NCBI RefSeq assembly: GCF_034087045.1
Contig: NZ_CP139247.1
Span: forward strand, 2,010,001 to 2,074,000
Source of the DNA: Chitinophaga sancti
Lineage (GTDB): Bacteria > Bacteroidota > Bacteroidia > Chitinophagales > Chitinophagaceae
Length of the DNA stretch: 64,000 nt
Reading direction: 5' to 3'
Every line of letters begins with the position of its first letter. Within the stretch, counting starts at the first letter, position 1. The notes beneath the pieces are model-generated. The model had not been told where the DNA came from. It ran no database searches and was given only the letters and a program-made list of their open reading frames with translations. Below are positions 19,399-28,400 of the stretch, one piece after another. Position numbers and translations under genes: made by a program.

Positions 19399-20668
19399 AA
19401 GTTTGTTTTATACGGCTTTTCTCCTGAAGGATACTGATCGCCTTCATTTGTATCGCCCGGGCATCACTTTCAGGTAGGAAAGCCTCGTTGGAAATAAATG
19501 TAAAATCAAGCAGCCCTTTGTAGGTAGAAGCCACTAATGTATTCGGATTGCGCCAGGGAAAACCGGCACTCGGACTATACACCGTTTCCAGCTCGAAAGT
19601 CTCAAAACTCTCCGGCAGGTGTAATTTTCCCATATTTGATAAGGTCACATCATGCGTACCTTCCGTCGTTTTCAAAAATGTCACCATCCTGGGCAGGGAA
19701 CTATGAAAGTGCTCCCCCATGTATAATAACTCGTGGATATTGATCTTGTCAATCTTTGCCATCAGGTCATTCTTAAAACTCCGGGTCTTGGACCAAAAAT
19801 CGTTCAGGGCACTGGTATCCGCGGATAATTCTACAATAGGTGCAAATGCAAACAGTTCATCCTGCGCGATCTCTGGTACAAATCTCCTGATATCCACCGG
19901 GCAAATGAGCTTATTATGCGCCTGCGATGGTCTCACCTGCCTAAAGGCTTCCAGGAAAGCCACAGAAATGGCTGCAAAGAGAGAAGTGCCTTCCTCCTTA
20001 CACCGGTATACCAGCGTATTGCTCAACTCCTGGCTCAGTTTCCAGTTTAATAAATATCCCCTGCTGGTCACCGGCTTTAATCCCCGCGTCTTCAACCACA
20101 ATACTACCCCCGCAATTTTCCCAATCACCGTGGCCCGAAGCTTGAATTTTTTATTCCCCAACAGCGATAATGGCAATAACTCAGATACATTCTCAAAAGA
20201 AGGATAAGGTGGCAGATCCAACAATGGATTATCCAACCCCATCAGCAACTCCCGCAACAATGTCAGAATAGAACTCCCGTCACAAATACAATGTGGACAA
20301 ACCAGCAATAACTCCGAAACCATATCCGATTTCAGCCAAACCACCCTTGCCAATGGCCCCTTAGTGACCTCGAACGGCCGGTACCACTCATCCACACTCA
20401 CCTGTTGCCAGTCATCGTTTGTATAACGTTCACGTATATCAATAGGAATCGGCGCGATCTGCGTATCTGTTACATAATAAGGCGCTCCTTTTTCGTCCTC
20501 CCTGATCACCACTCTTAATAACGGATGTTTCAGCTGCAACTTCAGCAGGGCCTGTTCCAATCTTTCCTGATTGATCTGCCCTTTGATTTTTACGGGAAAT
20601 ATACAATTCACAGGTGCCTCAGAGGATACATACATGACCCTCTCTCCAACAGTTAATTTTCTGTTCAT
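19382..20668 (-). CDS. Condensation-domain acyltransferase, second of a tandem pair
   Basis: A 428-residue stand-alone protein of the CoA-dependent acyltransferase/NRPS condensation superfamily. The catalytic motif HxxxDG is visible as H126-CIC-D130-G131 in VCPHCICDGSS. The N terminus (LTVGERVMY) and the C-terminal end (LDFTFISNEAFLPESDARAI) match the upstream neighbour, so the two are a duplicated pair. Relatives include PapA-type enzymes that esterify hydroxyl groups of polyketides and glycolipids. Context suggests transfer of an acyl chain onto the sugar or onto a hydroxyl of the synthase product. It overlaps the upstream gene by 4 bases. Confidence 0.87.
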   Translation of the reverse strand: MNRKLTVGERVMYVSSEAPVNCIFPVKIKGQINQERLEQALLKLQLKHPLLRVVIREDEKGAPYYVTDTQIAPIPIDIRERYTNDDWQQVSVDEWYRPFEVTKGPLARVVWLKSDMVSELLLVCPHCICDGSSILTLLRELLMGLDNPLLDLPPYPSFENVSELLPLSLLGNKKFKLRATVIGKIAGVVLWLKTRGLKPVTSRGYLLNWKLSQELSNTLVYRCKEEGTSLFAAISVAFLEAFRQVRPSQAHNKLICPVDIRRFVPEIAQDELFAFAPIVELSADTSALNDFWSKTRSFKNDLMAKIDKINIHELLYMGEHFHSSLPRMVTFLKTTEGTHDVTLSNMGKLHLPESFETFELETVYSPSAGFPWRNPNTLVASTYKGLLDFTFISNEAFLPESDARAIQMKAISILQEKSRIKQTYGVKG

Positions 20669-21936
20669 ACGGTTAAAATTGGTGTGGTGCTCGGTAGTAC
20701 TTCTTTTAATATTTGGAGGAGAGCGTCTTTAATAGCCCGGGCATCGTCCAGTGCTAAAAAGTCATCATTGGAAATAAATGTGAAATCCATCTGCCCTTTA
20801 TATGTACAGGTCAGTACAGTATTCGGATTGGCGAAAGGGCCGATCACGGCGGGACTAAATACCGTTTCGATATCAAAGGTCCGCCAATGCTCATCAATAT
20901 CCAGTTGTCCCATGTTGGAAAACATCAGGTTGTAATTGAGTTTTCCATACGTCAGGAATTTGATCATGTGCGGAATAGCGGAATGTGCATATTCCAGCGC
21001 ATGTACCATTGAAGTGCCCAGCCTTTTCTGTTTGTCAGTAGCGATAGGCTGTAGGAGCTGCACCCTTGTCCAGAAAGGCCGGGTGTGTTCATCCGGAATT
21101 TCCAGTGTGATGGAAAGACCTACGGAAAAGATGGAATCTTTGGTAATAGCCGGTACATACTTCCGGATATCTACAGGACAGGTCACCTTAGCAGCACCCT
21201 GTTCTCCCTTTACTTTTCTGAAAGCACTGGCCAGTGCTACACAAAGGGCGGTATTCACGGTGACACCCATGGCCTTGCACTGACGTACTAATGCGGATGT
21301 CATGCCCTCATCCAGTTTCCAGTGTAATAAATAGTCCTTTTCACGGTTGGTTTTTGACTTCCCTTTCGTGGAAACCAGCGCGGCCAGTAGTTGAGAACCA
21401 TATTTAATAATGCCACCTACCAACTTTGCTTTCATTAATGGCCACCCTGTACGTTGTGCTGCAGGGATAATATCTTCAATTGTTAATAAAGAACGATGCA
21501 TGCCAATATCTTTCGAAGGATTATCCAGCAGGGCAATGATTTCTTTTATCAATGCCCACCGGCCCCCACCATCACACAAACAATGATGCAGGGAAAGCAC
21601 CAGGTCAGAATAATGCAGTGTTCTGATCCAGGTCAATCTTGCCAATGGTGCGGTGGCTGTGTCAAAAGGCTGGGCCAGTTCTGCTAAAGTGACCGTGATC
21701 CAATCGGTGCTATGAACGATCTTCAAAGGAATGGGTGCAGGTTGTTCCTGCACCACATAGTGGTCATCGATAATGTTTGCCCTGAGCAAAGGATGTTTCG
21801 CCTGAATACAAGCCAGTGCATGTACCAGGTTCTCTTCTGAGATCGACCCTTTGATACGGATAGCAGATACAACATTGAAAGGTGTGTTGCCATCTCCCAA
21901 CATCAGCCTTTCGGGGAAGAGTAATTTTCTTTTCAT
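20665..21936 (-). CDS. Condensation-domain acyltransferase, first of a tandem pair
   Basis: A 423-residue homologue of the next gene in the operon. The catalytic motif is H118-CLC-D122-G123 in SLHHCLCDGGG. Both proteins share the start pattern xERLM/ERVM, the RARL/RVVW strand and the end segment DFTFISNDDFLALDDARAI. Two copies with intact catalytic residues suggest two acyl-transfer steps or two acceptor positions. It overlaps the glycosyltransferase gene upstream and the second acyltransferase downstream by 4 bases each, a sign of translational coupling. Confidence 0.87.
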   Translation of the reverse strand: MKRKLLFPERLMLGDGNTPFNVVSAIRIKGSISEENLVHALACIQAKHPLLRANIIDDHYVVQEQPAPIPLKIVHSTDWITVTLAELAQPFDTATAPLARLTWIRTLHYSDLVLSLHHCLCDGGGRWALIKEIIALLDNPSKDIGMHRSLLTIEDIIPAAQRTGWPLMKAKLVGGIIKYGSQLLAALVSTKGKSKTNREKDYLLHWKLDEGMTSALVRQCKAMGVTVNTALCVALASAFRKVKGEQGAAKVTCPVDIRKYVPAITKDSIFSVGLSITLEIPDEHTRPFWTRVQLLQPIATDKQKRLGTSMVHALEYAHSAIPHMIKFLTYGKLNYNLMFSNMGQLDIDEHWRTFDIETVFSPAVIGPFANPNTVLTCTYKGQMDFTFISNDDFLALDDARAIKDALLQILKEVLPSTTPILTV

Positions 21937-23132
21937 GCAGTTAACCTTACTTTAGTGCGTTGTGCAAAAGTTTCTAATAGTTCTACCGCTTTATCGTTTC
22001 CTCCAGCCTGTATAAATGTATCTCTGATGTGCTGTGCGCCTTTTCTGTATTTTTCATTTTGTAAAACTTCCCACATAGAATCCCGCAGATCGCTGACCCG
22101 TAGCCGCTTATAGCGCAGCTTGATACCACATCCGGCATTTTCAATGAGGGATGCAGTGTGGAAATGATCGTATGCGATGGGAGTGATGAGCATAGGTAAC
22201 CCATTCAGGAAAGCATCGTTCACCGTGTTGAAACCACCATGACAGATCACCGCATCCATATGCGGCATCAGTTGTGTCTGTGGTACATAGCCCTGTACAA
22301 TGAAGTTGTCCGGCCATGAAGAGAAGATCCCCGGATCTGTGGCTGCAACGATGGTCAATGGTTCATCGGCAAATGCTTCTATCAGTTTGCCAAAAAACTC
22401 CTTTCTGATATCTACCAATAAAGTACCTAACGACACGAATACCTTAGGTCCGATGGCTCTTGATAAACGATCCCAGTCAAACGGTGTATTATTCGGTCTG
22501 CCCTTTACGGGTCCTACAAAACGCATGTGTGGCAAAGGTGCTTTACAGCCGGAAAACTCTTCAGAAGTAAATACAATATTCATCTCTCTTGAATGAATGG
22601 CAAACTCGCCTGAATAAATTCCCATTTCATGATGCAATCCTTTGATCAGGTTCTGCTGCCATTCGAAGATCTTGGGTGACTGCATACTATCTGCTGTCAC
22701 GTCAGGAGGTACAGGTGTAGTCGTTACACAGGGAATATCTTTTTGATGAGCACAGATGGCACCTGCAAAAGTGATACAGTCACTTACAATCACATCCGGC
22801 TGAAAGTCATCAGCCACCCTGTTCACACCATTGATCATAATACGGCAAAAGGGGAGGTAAGTCTCTTCCAATGCCAGTTTCAGGGTCTCTACACCAGATA
22901 GTTTCGGACCTTCGTCCTGCTTTTGTAAAATATGATGGATAGCAGTCTGGTATTCCGCCAGCTCTGCATGTGGTACAATGAATTTTCCTCCTGCAGGAAT
23001 ATGCTCAGGAGCCAGTTCTTTCAAGCCTACCCATATCACTTCATGTCCCTTCGCAATCAGGCTGCTGCCTACACTGAGGGTGGGACTGATATGCCCGAAA
23101 AAGGGTGGTACTACAAACATGAATTTAGACAT
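21933..23132 (-). CDS. GT1-family glycosyltransferase, second of a tandem pair
   Basis: A 399-residue UDP-glycosyltransferase-like enzyme (MGT/CrtX type, GT-B fold). The N-terminal acceptor domain begins FMFVVPPFFGHISPTLSVG with the conserved His; the C-terminal nucleotide-sugar domain contains VFVSLGTLL and the donor motif CHGGFNTVNDAFLNGLP. It resembles the preceding gene product over its whole length. Relatives glycosylate lipophilic aglycones such as macrolides and carotenoids (zeaxanthin glucosyltransferase). In this operon the likely acceptor is the hydroxylated acyl or polyene chain, or the first sugar. It starts 22 bases after the first glycosyltransferase gene. Confidence 0.92.
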   Translation of the reverse strand: MSKFMFVVPPFFGHISPTLSVGSSLIAKGHEVIWVGLKELAPEHIPAGGKFIVPHAELAEYQTAIHHILQKQDEGPKLSGVETLKLALEETYLPFCRIMINGVNRVADDFQPDVIVSDCITFAGAICAHQKDIPCVTTTPVPPDVTADSMQSPKIFEWQQNLIKGLHHEMGIYSGEFAIHSREMNIVFTSEEFSGCKAPLPHMRFVGPVKGRPNNTPFDWDRLSRAIGPKVFVSLGTLLVDIRKEFFGKLIEAFADEPLTIVAATDPGIFSSWPDNFIVQGYVPQTQLMPHMDAVICHGGFNTVNDAFLNGLPMLITPIAYDHFHTASLIENAGCGIKLRYKRLRVSDLRDSMWEVLQNEKYRKGAQHIRDTFIQAGGNDKAVELLETFAQRTKVRLTA

Positions 23133-23154
23133 AGGATAGTGGTTTTAAGATAGA

Positions 23155-24375
23155 TTAATAAACTTTGTTGCGGTAAAATGCCTGGTTCATCGTCATACCA
23201 TAGGGGGGAATGACTGGCGCCAGATCTTCCAGCAGATCGGCTGCTGTAGCGGCGCCACCAGAACGTTCAAATGAATCCTGGATACGTTGTGCGGCTTGTT
23301 TATACGCCGGGTTTTTCAGGATCTCGAATACAGCCTCACGAAGATGCGGCGCTTTGAAACGTTTAAAGTTCAGCCGTACACCACTCTCTGCCTGTGTGAC
23401 CTGACCTGCTACATGCGATTGATCATAAGCAATTGGAATTACGACCAGTGGCAATCCATGTGAAAGTGTTTCGCACACGGTGTTATGACCACCATGACAA
23501 ACCACGGCATCCAGGTGTGGCAACAGTTCCAGCTGAGGTACGCGATCCTGCACAATAAAATTGGAAGGCCAGCTGTCAAAGAGACTTTCATCCGATACGA
23601 CTATTACTGTCACTGCTTCGTTGTTAAAAGCATCAATGACCTTTCCAAAGAATTCTTTTTTATAAGCGTGATCGAAAGTGGTACCTATCGAGACGAGTAT
23701 TCTTGGATGGGTACCCATCTGCGACAGTTGTTCCCAGTTAAAAGGAGGTACAGTATGCCGGTTATTGAATACAGGGCCTATGAATTTGTAATGCTCCGGT
23801 GTGTCCATATAACCGAAGAAATCCTTTGAAGTATATACCAATGTGAGTTTTTCAGAAAGCACTACGGCGTTATTTCCTGGTACGCCGAGTTCCTGTTGTA
23901 GTCCTACGATCTGTTTTACTTCCCAGTCATGTACACCGGGCAGGTCTTCAACCATCTTGATCGCTGCTGGTGCAGTCACGGAAGTAGCGTAAGGCATATT
24001 CCTGTTGTAAGCCGCAATGGCACCGGCAAATAGCTGGTGGTCATTGATCACTACATCTGGTTTGAAGCTATCGAGAATGGTATTGATGCCATCGTACATA
24101 AACCTGTTTAGGGGTATCAGTACCTCTTCGTAAAGGAACTTGATACTTTCAATGCCGGATACATTCTTTTTATGGATCTGTTCCAGGTAGTCTTCGCTAT
24201 CGTCGTTATACTCGGCGAGCAGCAGTTGACCACCGGCTGGCAATCTATTGCCCAGTGCGGGGTCCAGGGTGATCCAGCCTACTTCGTGCCCTCTTTTCAA
24301 TAATTCAGCACCGAGGCTCAATGTTGGGTTCACATGCCCATGTAAGGGAGGAACTATAAACGCAAACCTTGCCAT
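23155..24375 (-). CDS. GT1-family glycosyltransferase, first of a tandem pair
   Basis: A 406-residue GT-B enzyme, MARFAFIVPPLHGHVNPTLS at the N terminus (catalytic His in LHGH) and CHGGHNTVCETLSHGLP as the nucleotide-sugar motif, followed by PIAYDQSHVAGQV. It shares frame and motifs with the next gene. Family knowledge points to transfer of a sugar from a UDP- or dTDP-sugar to a lipophilic hydroxyl acceptor. It overlaps the alpha/beta hydrolase gene by 22 bases. The sugar donor specificity cannot be read from the sequence. Confidence 0.92.
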   Translation of the reverse strand: MARFAFIVPPLHGHVNPTLSLGAELLKRGHEVGWITLDPALGNRLPAGGQLLLAEYNDDSEDYLEQIHKKNVSGIESIKFLYEEVLIPLNRFMYDGINTILDSFKPDVVINDHQLFAGAIAAYNRNMPYATSVTAPAAIKMVEDLPGVHDWEVKQIVGLQQELGVPGNNAVVLSEKLTLVYTSKDFFGYMDTPEHYKFIGPVFNNRHTVPPFNWEQLSQMGTHPRILVSIGTTFDHAYKKEFFGKVIDAFNNEAVTVIVVSDESLFDSWPSNFIVQDRVPQLELLPHLDAVVCHGGHNTVCETLSHGLPLVVIPIAYDQSHVAGQVTQAESGVRLNFKRFKAPHLREAVFEILKNPAYKQAAQRIQDSFERSGGAATAADLLEDLAPVIPPYGMTMNQAFYRNKVY

Positions 24376-25169
24376 ATTCTATTATTGATTTGTCTGAATT
24401 TGCTCTGCCATCCTTCGAAGAAGTCTTTTAATCGTAATGCCGTTTCTTCCGGCTGTTGTAGCGGCAGATTATGATCCCCGTTCAGTAAAGCGAGTTTAGA
24501 ACGGGTGAGTCTGTCATATAAAGTTTGTCCGGAGGGTACGCAGTCAGAGTCTTTGCCATAAAGCAATAAAGTATCCTGTTTGATATACCCGATCTCCTTG
24601 CCGGAGAAGAAGCCACGTTCTTTGCGCAGGTCAGCTTTGATGGATGTTTCATTGAACAGGTATTCGTACATGCGATGGTTTTTTTCCAGCTGTCGCTTGC
24701 CCATCCTGAACTTTGTGGTGTCAGTAAAGTTGTTGATGTAGTCGATCAGAAACTCTTTGCTGTACATATCGATAATGCCCAGTCTTTCATTTTCGCCCGG
24801 ATCGGGCGCTTCGATGACAGCGAGTTTCCTGACCCTACCGGGGAACCGGCTCGCCATGCGTAGCGCGACCAGTCCGCCGAAGCTATAACCTACCAGGTGT
24901 ACGGCTTTGAGTTCTAAGGTTTCCATCAGGGCTAACAGATCGTCGGTGAGGGCGTTCAGGTCGTAACCATCTTTCTCCTTACCGCTCATGCCATGACTCT
25001 TCAGGTCATACATGACTACATGAAATTGTTTGGCCAGAATTGGGGCAATGTTGAAATAGTAAACGGACAGATTGCTGAACATTCCATGGATCAGCAAAAT
25101 GGTTTCCTTTGCACCTTTGTTCATTTCCTGTACATGAACGGAGGTGTGATTGATTTTGATTACTGGCAT
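24354..25169 (-). CDS. Alpha/beta hydrolase, likely chain-releasing thioesterase
   Basis: A 271-residue alpha/beta-hydrolase-fold protein. HGMFSNLSVYYF gives the oxyanion loop, Ser96 lies in the nucleophile elbow VGYSFGG, the acidic residue in LLYGKDSDCVP and the catalytic His in LNGDHNLP. It sits directly between the free acyl carrier protein gene and the glycosyltransferases, overlapping both (10 and 22 bases). By position it is the best candidate to release the chain from a carrier protein, but no residues distinguish a thioesterase from an esterase. Confidence 0.88.
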   Translation of the reverse strand: MPVIKINHTSVHVQEMNKGAKETILLIHGMFSNLSVYYFNIAPILAKQFHVVMYDLKSHGMSGKEKDGYDLNALTDDLLALMETLELKAVHLVGYSFGGLVALRMASRFPGRVRKLAVIEAPDPGENERLGIIDMYSKEFLIDYINNFTDTTKFRMGKRQLEKNHRMYEYLFNETSIKADLRKERGFFSGKEIGYIKQDTLLLYGKDSDCVPSGQTLYDRLTRSKLALLNGDHNLPLQQPEETALRLKDFFEGWQSKFRQINNRIWQGLRL

Positions 25170-25456
25170 TGTTCAATGTATTTTATAATGTCACCCAGGC
25201 TGAGATTGATCAGCTGGTCGAGGTCCATGTTGGAAAGCCATCCTGTAAAGTCTACATGTTCACCAAAGTGACCCTTCACCTTCTCTGAAAAGGACACGAT
25301 CTCGATACTGTCCATTTCCAGATCCCGTGTAAAAGAGCTTTCTTTGGTGATGTCCATATCTTCTACGAACTCTTCTCCGATTACCTCAGTTATGAATTGT
25401 TTCAGCAAGGCGAAGATCTCTTCGCTGTTCAGTTTGTGTGCAGCTATAGCGTCCAT
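25160..25456 (-). CDS. Free-standing acyl carrier protein
   Basis: A 98-residue carrier protein. The phosphopantetheine attachment site is Ser50 in DLEMDSIEIVSF, within a four-helix ACP-like pattern (helix 1 about 10-28, helix 2 from 50). It overlaps the second synthase gene by 13 bases and the hydrolase gene by 10. Because the first synthase already carries three ACPs, this extra one may hold a starter unit or the acyl group donated by the condensation-domain acyltransferases. The C-terminal phosphopantetheinyl transferase of the upstream gene could activate it. Confidence 0.9.
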   Translation of the reverse strand: MDAIAAHKLNSEEIFALLKQFITEVIGEEFVEDMDITKESSFTRDLEMDSIEIVSFSEKVKGHFGEHVDFTGWLSNMDLDQLINLSLGDIIKYIEQCQ

Positions 25457-28400
25457 CCGATTATAAAATTGTTGTGTTTAATTGTCTTAATGTTGATATC
25501 GTTAATAGTCAGCTCATCACCATTGATAGCGGCAATGGCATATCCTTTTGGATTGCCCTGGAGCCCTTTACCCAGGTATTTGCCATAAGCTTCTTTGGCA
25601 ACCCAGGCGCGAATGATCCATTCATCGCGGTTTTCAGGGGGCAGCAGCTCCAATTCTGTAACACTGAACACCAGTTCACAAAAGCCCTCACTCTGTGGTT
25701 TTATCTCTTCTATGTCAATACCTACCGGTTGTTGATAACGGGCAATCGCCACAGCTTCCATACCTTTGTGTGCAATACTCAGTTGAATATCTTCCACACC
25801 TGCTACATAAGGTGCACCGGCAGCATTGTTTTTGATTTCAAATTCTATCGGGAAGCAGTGGTGTTGTAACACCGCCCGCACAGCGTCTTTGGCGGCCACG
25901 CGACTGATGATCCGTTCTTTACGCTTCATTGGCATCAGCCCTTTTACAAAGGCTTTCTCTGCCTGGTTCAGGTAGCGCTTCTGAATAAAATCCCATGATA
26001 CCACACGCTGGTAAGCATTGTTAAAAGTGAATACACCCGGTGCAATCTCTTTCGCCAGTTTATTTTGTAATGGCGCCATGGAGATCTGCCAGAGGGCTTC
26101 ATCAATTTCAAGCCTTCTGTTTTGCCAGCCGGTAACGATGGCCCATATCTGTCCTGCTTTTTTGATGACAAAATCAGCAGTGGCAAATTCGTCATTCAGT
26201 TCAGTGAGCTGACAGGTACATTCAAAGCTGCCGGATTGATCCCGCATATCACCATAGAAAGCGATTTCATGGATCTTTACGGGAAATGCGATCCTGTCTT
26301 TCGTTAAGGTCAGCTGTAACCACAGTCCGAACAGCTGGCCGGCGTTGTCTAATAAGGAACCTTTGCCCGTGCTGCTTTCGATGATGCCGGTGATGCCTTT
26401 TTCGCCCATGTGCACAATCTTCCGGATACCCTGGTAACCGGGGCCATGGAACATGTGCCGCTCGTAGATCTGCTCAGGTGTTTTGTACAATTCACTGTCT
26501 AAGGAGGCGCCAATGGAAAAATCCCTTGCAGGTGGTACCGGATATTGCTTAGTCAGTTGTACACTGGCATTGGCATAATTAGGAAGGTCCAGGTGCACAG
26601 TGTCATTTCCTTCCCACTTACCGGTAATGGTTTCTTTGAAAGGAGAGGACACGTTCATCCATTGGAACACCTGTATGTTGTAAATGCGTTTTACAGCCCT
26701 ATTCTGACCGTTTGCACGGGCCACGTCACCAAATAGCTCAAAGATCATCGTCATGGGTATAACGGGGTCCATATCTTCTTTAATGGGCCATCCGGGTTTT
26801 TGTTTTACCAATGCGTGGTCGATGAGGTAAGGCGTATTTTCCAGAGAAATATTGAGTGTATGAGAAATGGGTTGTACAGTGATCGGGTCATTGAATAATG
26901 CAATGATTTCATCCTGAATAGCCGAGATCTCATCTACATTTTGAAGAAATGCCTGTAAAACAGGTTTTCGCACGGTGGCAAATGCAGGCTTCATAGCAGG
27001 AGCAGGAAGAGATAATCCCTTCAAACTTTCCAGTTCTTTGATAAACGGTGAACCTAATTGCAAAGGCATGCCCGGTTTGGCTTTTGGAGAAATTCCTAAA
27101 AATGCCGGATTCACAGGTTTCCCTTCCACAAACAATGCAGCCATTACTCGTTGTAACTGATCCAACCCACTGCGTGTAGGTACATTCGCAGCGATTGCAC
27201 TATATGATTTACCTTTCAATGTATCATCTACAAATCCAATCAAACCACCTGCACCTGCCTGGATAAACACACGTACATTTTCTTCCTCGTATAATTTCTG
27301 TGTCAGTTCACGGAAGCGTACCGGTTTAATTAAATGATCCACACTCAAATCCCTGATGGCCTCATACGTATCCGGATACAGATCCAGCGTAGTCGCAGAC
27401 CAGAACGGAATCTCAGGTTTTAACCACTGTATCTTGCTGATACCCGCCAGCAATACATCTGTTTTCTTCGCTACAAATGGAGAGTGGAAGCCAGACTGGA
27501 AAGGCAGTACCTGGTAGAAGATCTGCTTTGCTTTCAGTATCTCAATGAAGTCTGCAACCGCAGCATCTGTACCACAAAGAATCACTTGCTGCGGACAGTT
27601 GTCCATGGACAGATAAATATCTTGCTTCCCTTCCAGTAAAGGAAGCAGCTGGTCATATCCAATACCGGTCACCAGGAATTTCGCATTTTCTGTTTCTAAT
27701 GCCTGTGGGTTCAGGTCCTGTAATATTTCAAGAATAGAAGCCTCCGTAGCCATACCCGCAGAGCGGCCAGCCAGCCATTCGCCCATACTATGACCTGCAT
27801 TCAGGTCAGGACGAATCCCCATTTGTTTGAGGGCTGTATCGATAATACGGCTCCTTTCCAGCAGGGTAATAGCAGAATCGTATACGCTGTCTTTATTGCT
27901 CTCTGCACCGGGTAAATTAAAGTGAGCCGCAACGCTATCTACTTCTCCGCCACCCAATCCATCCAGGCCTGCAAAAAGGAAGGCCACCTTTCCGCCTTTG
28001 GAAATCAACGGCTCATTGGTAAACCAGATGTCCTGTTTGTTTCTCCACGGGGTATTCCTGCCTACAATTTTTACGGCCTTTTTGATTCGTTCCGGCGAAG
28101 GATCAAACAATGCAATGCGGTAATCACCCTGTCCGGGATCGGTTTCTTTATTTTCCAATGCACGGATCAGTGCATCTGCACTATTCCTTGCCAGTAATAA
28201 TACATCTGCTTTCAGCGAAGGCGTGATGCCATTGAAGACGCCTTTAGGTAAGCTATTAAAGCCTTCTACCACCAGATGTGCATTGATACCACCAAACCCA
28301 AATGCATTCACCCCTGCTCTTAATGGTAAGCCTGTCGCCTGCCAGTCGGTGGCTTCCTGTACGGGTGCAAATCGGGTATCCTGCATAGCTGCTACCGGTT

